Assembly: GCA_002134785.1 (NCBI GenBank)
Contig: MBQZ01000018.1
Span: 350,618-414,617, forward strand
DNA length: 64,000 nt
Source of the DNA: Crenothrix sp. D3
Lineage (GTDB): Bacteria > Pseudomonadota > Gammaproteobacteria > Methylococcales > Methylomonadaceae
Direction of reading: 5' to 3'
The notes below the pieces were generated by a model. The model ran no database searches. It was not told the origin of the DNA and saw only the letters and a list, made by a program, of their open reading frames with translations. The position numbers and the translations under genes are program-made. Below are positions 36,972-46,376 of the stretch, piece after piece (the first letter of the stretch is position 1; each line of letters starts with the position of its first letter).

Positions 36972-37868
36972 TTAATACTGCGGATAACTCTGTTGTTGTG
37001 GATAGCCTTGTTGTTGCTGAGGATAACTCTGTTGTTGCGGGTAGCCTTGTTGTTGCTGAGGATAACCCTGTTGTTGTGGGTAGCCTTGTTGCTGTTGAGG
37101 ATAACCCTGTTGTTGCGGGTAGCTTTGTTGTTGCTGAGGATAACTCTGTTGTTGTGGGTAGCTTTGTTGTTGCTGTTGCTGCTGTTGTTGAGGTGCTGCG
37201 CCTTGTTGCGCTCCTGCATTATTATTAGCCACAATCGCCAATTCTACGCGGCGATTTTGCGCCCGATTCATATCACTGGTATTCGGTACTTTAGGTTGAC
37301 TTTCGCCTAAGCCCTGTTTGTGTAGGCGAGCAGGATTAACACCTTGTTGCGCTAAATAGTTTGCCACGCTGGTAGCACGTTGTTGTGACAAAATCTGATT
37401 ATTACTGTCTGAACCGACATCATCAGTGTGTCCAGTAACCATAATCGTTGAATCTGGGTATTGATTTAATATCGTCTTAACGGTATTCAATGCGGTTTGC
37501 GCTTGGGGTGTTAAGGTGGATTTACCCGTTGCAAAGGTAATGCTGTCAGGCATTGTTAGGTTAATCGTATTTTCAGCCGTTCTTTGTACTTGTACGCCTG
37601 TGCCTTGCAAGGATTGCTGCATTTCTTTTTCTTGGCTATCCATATAATATCCGATACCCGCGCCGACTGCCGCACCTGCTAACGCACCAAACCCCGCATT
37701 TTTCAAATCGTTACCGCCAAATAATGTACCCGCACCTGCACCAACCGCCGCGCCACCTAAGCCACCTATCGCTGCTTTGCTTATAGTAGATTGTCCTGTA
37801 TTAGGGTCAGTCACACACGCGCTTAATAAGATTGAACTGATAGCGACAATCAATAGTTTTTTGTTCAT
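36972..37868 (-). CDS. OmpA-family lipoprotein with glycine zipper and Q/Y/P-rich tail
   Basis: 298 residues. Lipobox LLSAC (Cys about 18), then glycine-zipper helices (AAIGGLGGAAVGAGAGTLFGG and GALAGAAVGAGIGYY). Next an OmpA peptidoglycan-binding domain, about 100-220, with the ligand motif TGHTDDVGS...LSQQRA...NRRVEL, as in YiaD-type proteins. The last ~75 residues are a low-complexity run of Q tracts and QQxYP units. The domain tethers outer membrane to cell wall. The tail is not part of the family and is encoded by short near-identical DNA repeats, so its length may vary. Confidence 0.9.
   Translation of the reverse strand: MNKKLLIVAISSILLSACVTDPNTGQSTISKAAIGGLGGAAVGAGAGTLFGGNDLKNAGFGALAGAAVGAGIGYYMDSQEKEMQQSLQGTGVQVQRTAENTINLTMPDSITFATGKSTLTPQAQTALNTVKTILNQYPDSTIMVTGHTDDVGSDSNNQILSQQRATSVANYLAQQGVNPARLHKQGLGESQPKVPNTSDMNRAQNRRVELAIVANNNAGAQQGAAPQQQQQQQQQSYPQQQSYPQQQQSYPQQQGYPQQQQGYPQQQGYPQQQQGYPQQQSYPQQQQGYPQQQSYPQY
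36975..37190 (-). repeat. Short tandem repeats encoding the QQQ(S/G)YP tail
   Basis: About nine units of 21-24 bp built from CAACAGCAAGGTTATCC-like sequence on the minus strand, differing by single codons. They are prone to slippage in frame (multiples of 3), so the repeat changes tail length without breaking the gene. Confidence 0.85.
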
Positions 37869-37951
37869 AAATAGATAGCCCTCGGCTAGTAGTTTTAAAA
37901 GACTTCATTAAGCATCTCTACACGGTAGAAAGCAACTGCGTTATTTTAGCA

Positions 37952-39415
37952 TTATTTACGCTTTCGGCTTTCAAACAGCGCGGTAGTCAGCAAGTAAAGC
38001 GACATTAACGCAGTGGACAAACACCACGGTTGCCAGTCAACGTAAGCCAGTAAGGACTGTTTTGCCCAATACAAACCCAAACCCAACACAATGTAAGCCA
38101 ATAGCCGCCTAACTTGGTATGGCACAGGATAATAATACTGACCTAATGAATAGGAGATGAACGCCATACTGGCATAACAGACTAAGGTTGCCCACGCAGA
38201 ACCGACATAACCCAACTCAGGAATCCACGCTATATTCAATGCAATTGTTAACAACGCGCCCGCTAAAGAAACCCCTGCACCGAGTAGCGTTTTATCCGTT
38301 AATTTGTACCAAATGGATAAATTGACATAAATGCCTAAAAACAAATTCGCCAACAATAAAATCGGCACAACTTGTAAACCTGCACGAAATTCCGCGCCAA
38401 CAAAATATTGAAAGAAATCTAAAAATAACGTAACCAGTAAAAATATCCCTATGCAGAAAATCACAAAAAATTTCAGCACATCGGCATACACTTGTCGTGC
38501 GTCGCTTTTGTCCGCGTAAGCGAAGAAAAACGGTTCAGCCGCATAACGAAACGCTTGAATAAACAGTGACATCAAAATAGATAATTTATAGCACGCGCTA
38601 TAAATACCCAGCATGGTCATATTGGTATGCAAATCGTAAGGCAACAGGTATTTTAGCAACGCGCGGTCTAGCATTTCATTGATAATACCCGCAAAACCAA
38701 TCACCACCATCGGTAATGAATAGCGTATTAATCGCCCGAATAATACGCGGTCAAACCCCCACGCCAGTCCTTTTAATTCGCGTGCCAATAACAAAAACTT
38801 ACCGACACTGGCAATTAAATTAGCGATAAAAATATAACCGATACCAATACTAGGCTCATAAATCTGTGTTACCCACGACTGTGGATTAGCGGCGTAGGCT
38901 TTTGGGCAGTAAACAATAAAAAATAAACTAAAGCCTACCGTAGCCAGTATTTCCGTAATTTTAATACCCGCAAAGCGCAACGCTTTATTCTCGGCACGAA
39001 GACGGGCAAACGGAATCGCGGCAATCGCATCCAGCGTTAAAATCAAGGTAAAACACAACACATATTCGGGGTGATTGGCATAGTTCATTGCCGCAGACAA
39101 CCAGCTATTACTCGCCAAAATCAGCAAGAAAAACCCCACATTGACCAATAGTACAAAAATCAATGCAGTTGAATAAGCGGTATCTTTACCCTGCCCTGTT
39201 TTATTCCGAAAGCGAAAATAACCCGTTTCAAAACCAAACAACAGTAATACGGAAAAAAAGCCCGCGTAGGCGTAAAACTCGGACACCACGCCATATTCAG
39301 CGGCGGTAAAATAATAGGTATATAAGGGAACTAATAAATAATTAAGGAAACGTCCGAAAATACTGCTAAGACCATAAATTGCGGTTTGTGACGCTAGTTT
39401 TTTTATAATGCTCAT
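37952..39415 (-). CDS. Polysaccharide/lipid-linked oligosaccharide flippase (MOP superfamily)
   Basis: 487 residues with about 12-14 membrane helices and the opening LASQTAIYGLSSIFGRFLNYLLVPLYT of the Wzx/RfbX-like polysaccharide export family. The C-terminal polysaccharide-biosynthesis helix bundle is complete. It likely translocates undecaprenyl-linked sugars for surface polysaccharide. No glycosyltransferase genes adjoin it, so the substrate cannot be guessed. Confidence 0.88.
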   Translation of the reverse strand: MSIIKKLASQTAIYGLSSIFGRFLNYLLVPLYTYYFTAAEYGVVSEFYAYAGFFSVLLLFGFETGYFRFRNKTGQGKDTAYSTALIFVLLVNVGFFLLILASNSWLSAAMNYANHPEYVLCFTLILTLDAIAAIPFARLRAENKALRFAGIKITEILATVGFSLFFIVYCPKAYAANPQSWVTQIYEPSIGIGYIFIANLIASVGKFLLLARELKGLAWGFDRVLFGRLIRYSLPMVVIGFAGIINEMLDRALLKYLLPYDLHTNMTMLGIYSACYKLSILMSLFIQAFRYAAEPFFFAYADKSDARQVYADVLKFFVIFCIGIFLLVTLFLDFFQYFVGAEFRAGLQVVPILLLANLFLGIYVNLSIWYKLTDKTLLGAGVSLAGALLTIALNIAWIPELGYVGSAWATLVCYASMAFISYSLGQYYYPVPYQVRRLLAYIVLGLGLYWAKQSLLAYVDWQPWCLSTALMSLYLLTTALFESRKRK

Positions 39416-39493
39416 TAAATAACTTGGGTGTGAGGGAACGCACTAATTGCTAAGCGCGTTCCCCAGATTTATTTGAAAATACAGTGACGATAC

Positions 39494-40072
39494 TTATTTT
39501 TTAGGCAAAACATCCTGAACTACATCTAATTTTTTCCAATCGGGAATGGGCGTTACACAGCCTTTTTTAGGAAGATACTCGGATGGTTCTACTTTTTTGT
39601 AGTGATGAATATAACGAGGACAATTAAGAAATAAATTTCGTACCGTAATACGAATAATATAGTCCGCATCGATATATTCATCGAGTAACGGATCATCAAG
39701 CGTTACGGTCGCTGTACCATGTAAACGTAACCGTTGGGGCTGTTCTAAATCAATAAAAAGTAATCCAACATCATGATTCAATACAATATTACCTGCGGTT
39801 AAAAACATACCATTGCCATCATAACTGGGAAAGGCGATAGTTTTTTCATCAATAACACGCACAAAACCGACATCACCGCCTTTATAAGACACAGTAGGTC
39901 TGCCTTGTTCATCAACGCTACTGATAAAAAACATATCGCGGCTGGTAATGAAATCACGCTCTTGTTCGGTAATTTCTTCATGCACAATCAGGTCATTCAC
40001 GCGGTCGGCTAATTTTTTTGTATCAAAGTGATTTTGTAAATCACGATTGCCATTATGATAAATGTCGCTCAC
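39494..40072 (-). CDS. Pyridoxamine 5'-phosphate oxidase-like flavin-fold protein
   Basis: 192 residues of the split-barrel flavin fold: FFISSVDEQGRPTVSYKGG, FPSYDGNGMFLTAGNIV, VGLLFIDLEQPQRLRLHG are the strands that normally bind FMN or F420/haem. Similar soluble proteins are annotated as PNPOx-family and lack the rest of PdxH, so substrate and cofactor are open. N-terminal helix DTKKLADRVNDLIVHEEITEQE precedes the barrel. Confidence 0.85.
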   Translation of the reverse strand: MSDIYHNGNRDLQNHFDTKKLADRVNDLIVHEEITEQERDFITSRDMFFISSVDEQGRPTVSYKGGDVGFVRVIDEKTIAFPSYDGNGMFLTAGNIVLNHDVGLLFIDLEQPQRLRLHGTATVTLDDPLLDEYIDADYIIRITVRNLFLNCPRYIHHYKKVEPSEYLPKKGCVTPIPDWKKLDVVQDVLPKK

Positions 40073-40104
40073 AAGCGGTTTTCCTTTGTTGGTGTTGAGG
40101 GTTA

Positions 40105-40131
40105 TCTCGTTCCCACGCCGTGGAAACGAGA
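40105..40131. terminator. Hairpin with family A sequence
   Basis: TCTCGTTCCCACG-CCG-TGGAAACGAGA, near-perfect stem-loop, 10 bp downstream of the stop of the 1388-residue gene and upstream of the PNPOx-like gene on the same strand. Likely a terminator or processing hairpin. Confidence 0.6.
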
Positions 40132-40140
40132 CAAGATAAA

Positions 40141-43100
40141 TTACGCGTTAGGTGGTTCTTGTTCCGTGGTTATCACTTTCTTATCAACAATGACTTTCTT
40201 ATGCCACAAACCATTGCTGGAAAAACATCCCCAGCCCCATTTTAGCCAGTTGAGTAAGGCACTGGCTAACCACAATGCCCACGCTAACATTAATAAGCGA
40301 TAAACAATAAGTGGTAAGGAAATAACTGTAGCGGCGGGTAAGGTAGACGCGCTTCTATCTTGATACCAATTTAATTGCAAGGCAGAAGAGCGGTTGCCTG
40401 TCACCTGCATATCGGGAGCATTCAATAAGCCTTGAGCAACAGCGGAAAATAACACCGATAAGGCCACCAAAGTCAGTAAGCCGAGACTGATTTGTAGAAA
40501 ATTAAAATAGCGGGTCTGCTCACTGGATTGACTCGCCCGCCAACCTAATAACATTAACCAGCCTATCACTAAACCTGCGGCTTCCATTGGTATTTGACTC
40601 AAACCGACTAGCAATAAAAACCATTGCCAGTTTTTTAACGGCGTTAGCGTCACTTTTCCCAAGCCAAATGACACCAACAAAATAACAATCAACACGCCCC
40701 AAAATAAAATAATCGGCCCAAACGTCGGGCCAAACGTAAACAACACCCAGCGATCTTTGCCTAAGGTGACGCGTAAATTGCTATTAACACTGTCTGCACC
40801 TAAATCCACGTCCGACATTTTCAGTATCGCACTGATAGCCGTGGGTTCTTGCCACGTTACGCTAATGTCTTGTTTAGTGGGATTAATGGGCAGCGTGAGT
40901 TTTCTGCCTTCTTGCCGCAGTGGTTGCGGCCGTCCATTTATAGCCACTGATTGCAACACGGCTTTTTCGGGTAAGGTCAGCGTATGCTGCATTCCTTGAG
41001 AGCTTCTAATACTGGCTTTTAACACCGCTTCCCGCATTCGTAGCCCTTGAGTAATAGACAGGCTGCTACTGTCTATAGTCAGGGTTTTACCGACCACAGG
41101 TTCAGGGCGCGTCACCGTTAAACTCACGGTTTCATTCGCCCACGGATGCCATTCGGGTAGCCATTGTCCAGTGCTATTCATCGCCATCATCGCAATACCT
41201 GTGCTGCTCGTGTGCCACACAGGACTGACATCGGCTTTCCACACTTCAATCCATTGTTCAGTTGCGGGGGCAATCAGCTCAATTTTATCAGTTTTTTCCA
41301 GCGACGATTCCCACTGTAAGGTGGTTTGCTGGGCTGCCATATTCACTTCAACGGCATTATTTTTAACACGAATGCCCGCGCTGGTCACAGACTCGCCTTT
41401 TAATAACGGCACAGTCAGCACCACCGCAGAATCAGCGGGAGAAATACGGATAATTTGCGTGATAACCCGCCAATCTAAACCCAGTTGTAACATACGTTCC
41501 ACGCGCACAAACGGCGGTAACGCGCCTTGTTCTAACGTGGGTTTACTTTTATCTGCTTGATTTTGTTGAACGCGACTAAATTGCAGTTGATTGTCTGCCC
41601 AGCCGTTTTCTTGTAGCCCAAACACCTCCCAACCTGTTTTTTCTACCACCACGCGATTCGGTTTTAATGGTAGCGGCAGAGTAAATTTACTGAGTAACGG
41701 TGTCGCGCCTCGTAGGACAATTTCATGCTGCCCTTGTTTCAGATTTATCCATAAGCCATTATTCGCGCGGTACAGGGCTTGTGAGGCTTTGCCATTGTCT
41801 AAGACTTGACTAGGAAACCACTGTTCATAATCAGCGGGCAATGGCAACACCACAGATTCTTGCGCGTCAATCTGTAAGGTGATTTGAATGTCTTTGTCAT
41901 TAATCGTCATACTCATTTGCTGACTATGAGCGCAAGCGGGTAAACAATCAGGAATAACGGGTTCTTGTACTTTGTCGCGTAATTGGTTTAATAAGGCTTC
42001 ATCTGGATAGTCATCAGCATAGACGTTTTGCGTCGGTGCGAGTAACAACGGCAACAGCATTAAGCACAATAATAACGGCGTGGCTTTGTTTATTTTCCAT
42101 TTATTCATAAACGGCGGTAACATTTTTTCCGCTACACCGACCATCAATAATGCCAATAACGCAACTAAAATCACGCGCATAAAATTCAACAGCATGGTTA
42201 ATTTGGGTGATAAATACCATAAGCTCAGCTCCTGCCCAGCATCCACCGCACCATTCCACGATAACATCACTTTATGCCATTGCCATTGCGGTAAACCCGG
42301 TCCTGTTTGTACTTTGGCTTTGGGATCAACACGGACAAAATCAGATTTGCTGGCATAGTCATTGCCATAATAAGCATTTTTTTGTGGGGCTAGCATTTTT
42401 GCTTTGTCCATTCGTTTACTCAATGAACGTTGTGCAGGTTTATTTTCCTGCATCATATCAGCAACATTGGACTCTTCGGCTTCTTGCATTGCTTGTACTT
42501 CTGGCGGCGGTGAAGCGACAGGGGCAGGCATGGAACTCATAAGCCCGCCTGTTACTCTGCCATTATCTTGATAAATATCTTGCCACGGATTTTCCAATTG
42601 CGGATAAATGCCAATACGCACTTGGTCAACCATAAACGGCAGCGTAATTATTGCCAATACCAGCCAACTACCGCGCCGATACCAATCAGTGAATTTAAAA
42701 AATTTACCTTGTGGCAACACGCCCAACAACGCAGTCGCGGCTAAAATATGCAACCAAATAAAATGCGGCGCGTCGGCTTCATGCCAAATAATCACCAGCG
42801 TCACTAAGGCAAGTCCACCCCAATAACGATTCCATAAACGACTGATAACCAACGAGGTAATTAACACTAAAAACAAATCCAGCAACGTCCAACGGGCAAT
42901 CCAACTATCTGGCACATTATCAACCCCTGTCGCCGCTAATAATCGCCAACCCGGTGGTAAATTAAGCTCTGCGTTGACTTGATGAAAATTCTGCTCCCAA
43001 CCGACCGCACTGAGCCGCGCTATACTGCCCGTGATACGACTGTCCGCATCCAGCATTAATGAGCCGTTACGCACTTCCACGCCTTGTTTATTCGTACCCA

Positions 43101-44307
43101 GTTGTTGAGTAATTAACTGACTATTACCGTCTAATGTCACTTTACCCAATACGGTAGTGGGCAAAGTATTCAACCGCCAATCCCGCGTCATTTTGCCTGT
43201 GATGGTGTCATTAACGGTATAACCTGAGCCATCAAAATCCAGCCATAATTTACGCGTTAAGTTCAGTTGATTGGGTTCTGGTTCTGGATCACCACGGCGA
43301 ATGACTTTAAAGCTCATGGCTTGGTCTGGATTGATTTTATAAGCGGGTAAATTGCGCCAGTCATCGGGTAACAGAGTTTGACTGGCATCAATGGTACTGA
43401 GTGATTCAATTTCCACGACGCGCAATTGAGGACGGGCATCAAATACCCAGACTTCCGCTTCCATGCTGTCTTTAGGCAAAGCAAGTTGAGCAGGTTCTTT
43501 GCTACTACGCGCTAAAATATCACACGTCCAACGACCTGCCCGCGCTTGCACCACTAACTGCCCGTTAGGTTCAAGACGCGCAGGGAGTGAACATTGTAAT
43601 TGTAACGGGATAAAGTCAGCCAATAGCGACCCCGCAATTTTTTCTTCGCGTTGCTCGCCTGAGACCTCTAAATCTAAATGCGTCATCACTTGCAACGGCA
43701 CGTCATCAATGACTTTTCTAAACACTTGAATATCCATGCGGTTCTGCACATTTTCAGGTTTTATTTGTCCACTGTCACTGTCTTTTAGCCACAACTGCCC
43801 GTCTTTAATAGTCGGTGTGTGAATGGTTTGCCCGTTCATTTGCAGACTAATCAAACCCATCTCATCGGGTAAGGTTAAATTATCAGGGATCGCATCCCAT
43901 AAGAATTCACCTTTAATGTCATAAACCCCTTTTGTTAGTTTGATAGCGGGTCGTCCGTTTTTCTCCATCACCAACGCGGTTTTACCGTTGGCAGTGACAG
44001 ACAAGGGCCAATGTTTTTCATCGCCCACTAACACAATCCAATCGTCTTCTTTAAACACTTGCCAACTGCCCGTAAATACGCCTTTGTTAGCAGTTAAATT
44101 CAAGCTCAATTCCGTCGCCCAGAGACAATGTTTTTGCTCAAAGCTATTATAAAGAAATGGGCATTCGCGTTCTGGTTGCTCTTGCAATACCCAGCTAATC
44201 CACGGTTTGAGTGCATCGGGGACTTTTTCGGGGGCTAAGGGCTTAGCGTGTGCAAAAGAAATAAAAAATAAGCTACTAAGACAGACAATCCAAACTAACC
44301 GATTCAT
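40141..44307 (-). CDS. Giant envelope protein, unknown function
   Basis: 1388 residues, family not recognised. Signal peptide 1-21 (..FAHA|KP). A beta-rich periplasmic region has the pattern NGKTAL...NGRPAIKLTKGVYDIKG..., and a membrane section lies near 475-570. A short linker rich in Met/Gln/Lys follows, then a helix pair near 705-760. A second beta-rich region repeats that pattern (NGKASQALYRANNGLWINLKQGQHEI). Five or so C-terminal helices end the protein. Two Cys pairs (ERECPFLY...HC; PDCLPAC) open the two halves, so it looks like an internal duplication. Codon use matches neighbours. It may be part of an envelope machine, but no function can be assigned. Confidence 0.8.
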   Translation of the reverse strand: MNRLVWIVCLSSLFFISFAHAKPLAPEKVPDALKPWISWVLQEQPERECPFLYNSFEQKHCLWATELSLNLTANKGVFTGSWQVFKEDDWIVLVGDEKHWPLSVTANGKTALVMEKNGRPAIKLTKGVYDIKGEFLWDAIPDNLTLPDEMGLISLQMNGQTIHTPTIKDGQLWLKDSDSGQIKPENVQNRMDIQVFRKVIDDVPLQVMTHLDLEVSGEQREEKIAGSLLADFIPLQLQCSLPARLEPNGQLVVQARAGRWTCDILARSSKEPAQLALPKDSMEAEVWVFDARPQLRVVEIESLSTIDASQTLLPDDWRNLPAYKINPDQAMSFKVIRRGDPEPEPNQLNLTRKLWLDFDGSGYTVNDTITGKMTRDWRLNTLPTTVLGKVTLDGNSQLITQQLGTNKQGVEVRNGSLMLDADSRITGSIARLSAVGWEQNFHQVNAELNLPPGWRLLAATGVDNVPDSWIARWTLLDLFLVLITSLVISRLWNRYWGGLALVTLVIIWHEADAPHFIWLHILAATALLGVLPQGKFFKFTDWYRRGSWLVLAIITLPFMVDQVRIGIYPQLENPWQDIYQDNGRVTGGLMSSMPAPVASPPPEVQAMQEAEESNVADMMQENKPAQRSLSKRMDKAKMLAPQKNAYYGNDYASKSDFVRVDPKAKVQTGPGLPQWQWHKVMLSWNGAVDAGQELSLWYLSPKLTMLLNFMRVILVALLALLMVGVAEKMLPPFMNKWKINKATPLLLCLMLLPLLLAPTQNVYADDYPDEALLNQLRDKVQEPVIPDCLPACAHSQQMSMTINDKDIQITLQIDAQESVVLPLPADYEQWFPSQVLDNGKASQALYRANNGLWINLKQGQHEIVLRGATPLLSKFTLPLPLKPNRVVVEKTGWEVFGLQENGWADNQLQFSRVQQNQADKSKPTLEQGALPPFVRVERMLQLGLDWRVITQIIRISPADSAVVLTVPLLKGESVTSAGIRVKNNAVEVNMAAQQTTLQWESSLEKTDKIELIAPATEQWIEVWKADVSPVWHTSSTGIAMMAMNSTGQWLPEWHPWANETVSLTVTRPEPVVGKTLTIDSSSLSITQGLRMREAVLKASIRSSQGMQHTLTLPEKAVLQSVAINGRPQPLRQEGRKLTLPINPTKQDISVTWQEPTAISAILKMSDVDLGADSVNSNLRVTLGKDRWVLFTFGPTFGPIILFWGVLIVILLVSFGLGKVTLTPLKNWQWFLLLVGLSQIPMEAAGLVIGWLMLLGWRASQSSEQTRYFNFLQISLGLLTLVALSVLFSAVAQGLLNAPDMQVTGNRSSALQLNWYQDRSASTLPAATVISLPLIVYRLLMLAWALWLASALLNWLKWGWGCFSSNGLWHKKVIVDKKVITTEQEPPNA

Positions 44308-44386
44308 GACGCGCTCCTGACAAACGAAAAGTTTTTGTAGGGGGGATTATGGCAGAATTAGCAGTAATTTCTAACTGTTTGATTAT

Positions 44387-44505
44387 CTATAGCCAAAGCA
44401 CAATAAAATGATACCGTTCGTGGTGAGCTTGTCGAACCACCACAGCCCTTCGACAAGCTCAGGGCGAACGGTTTTGCAAATCAATTTAAACTGCTTTGGC
44501 TATAG
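44387..44505. repeat. MITE-like element (family C), copy 2
   Basis: 119 bp with perfect 14-bp terminal inverted repeats CTATAGCCAAAGCA / TGCTTTGGCTATAG and an inner palindrome of GTTCGTGGTGAGCTTGTCGA / complementary TCGACAAGCTCA. The copy at 7408-7538 shares the whole sequence plus a small insertion. No ORF. It occupies much of the 390 bp gap between the giant envelope gene and the next gene. Confidence 0.85.
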
Positions 44506-44542
44506 TAGTCAGTTCATTTAGTTATGGCGAGTTTCTAATTAA

Positions 44543-44589
44543 GGTTAAGCCGTTCGTGGTGAGCCTGTCGAATCATGAACGGCTTAACC
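44543..44589. repeat. Inverted repeat next to family C element
   Basis: Arms GGTTAAGCCGTTC / GAACGGCTTAACC, with a middle containing GTGGTGAGCCTGTCGA that is similar to the core of family C. Probably a degenerate relative of that family. The rest of the gap up to 44697 holds no gene I can support, other than the AAGGA ribosome site of the next gene. Confidence 0.65.
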
Positions 44590-44697
44590 GTCCACCCTTC
44601 GCACTACAGTGTGCCAGACAACGCGGCGTGCTAGACTCATCATAGAAACCTCGCCTCTTTTCTTATCCCAAACTCAGGTTACATAAAAGGAAACATC

Positions 44698-46284
44698 ATG
44701 ACCCACGCACAGCATCCCGTTATTATCGACAATGCCACAGGTTTTATTCTCGATGAAACCACAGAAAAACAACTCGCCGACCAAGCGGAAGCAGAATTAT
44801 TCGACAACGAAGATAACGCCGAAAAAACCAGCAATGTGATTGCTGATTTTATCCAATCCTACAGCCATCATAAAAATACTTTGCCATTAGCTGAATGGCT
44901 GAATCAAGAATTCGCCAATTATCCTGATATTTGGATTTCTGACGCAGAACGCCACGAAACCGCCTTACAAATTATCGAAACCATTCAACAAGCCAACGAA
45001 GCCAAAGCCGATTTGTACGCCCACTTAGACAAAGGCAAAAGCCGCGAATCATGGTTAGCACGGAAAATTGAACAAGGCGCGAGTAGTGCGGGTGTGGTTA
45101 ATGTGGGCGAATATGCGCGGAGCATTGATAAGGCATTAGAAACTGCAACTGAAACTATGGAAACCATGATTTTCAACAAAACGAAAAATGCCGAGAATAT
45201 TTTAGTTGAGATCAGTAACGCCCCACAATTACATGGCTTTATTGCTGAAGCCGATTTAGCCAATCAATTCAATATCAATGCGGCTACTTCAGGTTCAACA
45301 CTTAAAGCCGAAGTGCTAAGTGTTACCACGCTGGACTCGCCCGACATTGTTATTAAAAATGCAGCGGGCGAAGTAATAGAAAAAATTCAAGTCAAACTCT
45401 ACGATCCAGAAAACGGTTTAGCCAATCTCAAGCAAAACATTAGAAGCCACGATTACAGTGATACAACGCTAGTCGTCAACAAAGAACACGTTGAAGCACT
45501 ACGCAAAGAATTTCCTGATTTAAACATCACCAGCGAATACCAGCTTGATGGTGTAGAAATGAAAATGGGTGAATACGCCGACTACAAAAAACAACAAGAA
45601 CAAGCCCAACAAGAAGCAGAAATCAAGCAATATGAATGGAGTGATGCTAACCGTATGAACATTGCCAAAGAAATTGGCAAAAAAGCGTTCATCGGTGCTG
45701 CGTTCAGCGCGGGCTTTCAAGGCGCGAGAATTTTAGGGCGGCGCGTCTGGAATAATTTAACAGGCAAAGAAAACCCAACTGCCAATGAAGACCTAAAAGA
45801 ATTTTTTGATTCTTCGATAAAAAGTGTGAAAAATGTCGGTGTCCAAGTTGCCGTCTCTGGCGCGTTAGTGGTCGCCGTTAAAAACGGCTGGCTAAAAGTT
45901 CTCAAAGGCACACCCGCAGGACAACTCGCTAATATTGCATACATCGGTTTAGAAAACGCCAAGTGCTTAATCAAATTTGCCAACGGTGAAATGACAGCGA
46001 GTGAAACACTGGATGCAATGGGTAACACAACGTGTTGTGCAGTGGGTGGGATTGCAGGCGCAGTCAAAGGCGCGGCTATCGGTTTAGCATTCGGCGGTCC
46101 CATTGGTGCATTTGTCGGCAGCGTAGTGGGCGGTATCGCAGGCAGTGCGATTGCTGAACCGCTTTATCAAGGCGGCAAAGCCATTGTTAAAGCTGCCGCA
46201 AAAGTTATTCAAACCGCTTATGAAGGTACAAAAAAAGTGGCAAAAGGCTTATTTAACGCGGTAACATTCGGCTTGTTTGCCTAA
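44698..46284 (+). CDS. Glycine-zipper protein with a nuclease-like core, unknown function
   Basis: 528 residues, good ribosome site (AAAGGAAACATC-ATG). N-terminal half is acidic and helical. Residues about 179-233 read HGFIAE ... LxAEVL ... SPDIVI ... KIQVKLY, an order of acidic, DxV and QxK residues (E184, D216, Q231/K233) that resembles the PD-(D/E)xK restriction-like fold found in several mobile-element proteins. The C-terminal ~80 residues are a strong glycine zipper (AVGGIAGAVKGAAIGLAFGG...GGIAGSAIAEP) expected to insert in membranes. Either a membrane-active effector or a mobile-element protein; function unproven. No cognate immunity gene stands out. Composition like neighbours. Confidence 0.65.
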   Translation: MTHAQHPVIIDNATGFILDETTEKQLADQAEAELFDNEDNAEKTSNVIADFIQSYSHHKNTLPLAEWLNQEFANYPDIWISDAERHETALQIIETIQQANEAKADLYAHLDKGKSRESWLARKIEQGASSAGVVNVGEYARSIDKALETATETMETMIFNKTKNAENILVEISNAPQLHGFIAEADLANQFNINAATSGSTLKAEVLSVTTLDSPDIVIKNAAGEVIEKIQVKLYDPENGLANLKQNIRSHDYSDTTLVVNKEHVEALRKEFPDLNITSEYQLDGVEMKMGEYADYKKQQEQAQQEAEIKQYEWSDANRMNIAKEIGKKAFIGAAFSAGFQGARILGRRVWNNLTGKENPTANEDLKEFFDSSIKSVKNVGVQVAVSGALVVAVKNGWLKVLKGTPAGQLANIAYIGLENAKCLIKFANGEMTASETLDAMGNTTCCAVGGIAGAVKGAAIGLAFGGPIGAFVGSVVGGIAGSAIAEPLYQGGKAIVKAAAKVIQTAYEGTKKVAKGLFNAVTFGLFA

Positions 46285-46294
46285 CTCAAAAAAG

Positions 46295-46350
46295 CAGGAG
46301 TAAAACAGCTTTAGCTGTTTTCGTGCAATAGCTTAAGCTATTGCACTCCT
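46295..46350. repeat. Double-hairpin repeat (family D), copy 1
   Basis: CAGGAGTAAAACAGCTTTAGCTGTTTTCGTGCAATAGCTTAAGCTATTGCACTCCT in two nested stems (AACAGCT.TTAGCTGTT; GCAATAGCTTAAGCTATTGC) framed by AGGAGT/ACTCCT. A second copy is at 54387-54444. Confidence 0.8.
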
Positions 46351-46376
46351 ACTACTTATTCACAAAAGAGAAACCT

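Noticed and set aside
36921..37310. Plus-strand frames rich in Leu/Arg/Val over the OmpA-like gene
   Set aside because: They are antisense readings of the Q/Y/P codon repeats; the minus-strand gene has a lipobox and an OmpA domain.
40141..44307. Several plus-strand frames opposite the giant envelope gene
   Set aside because: Low-complexity reading of the opposite strand with no start signals.
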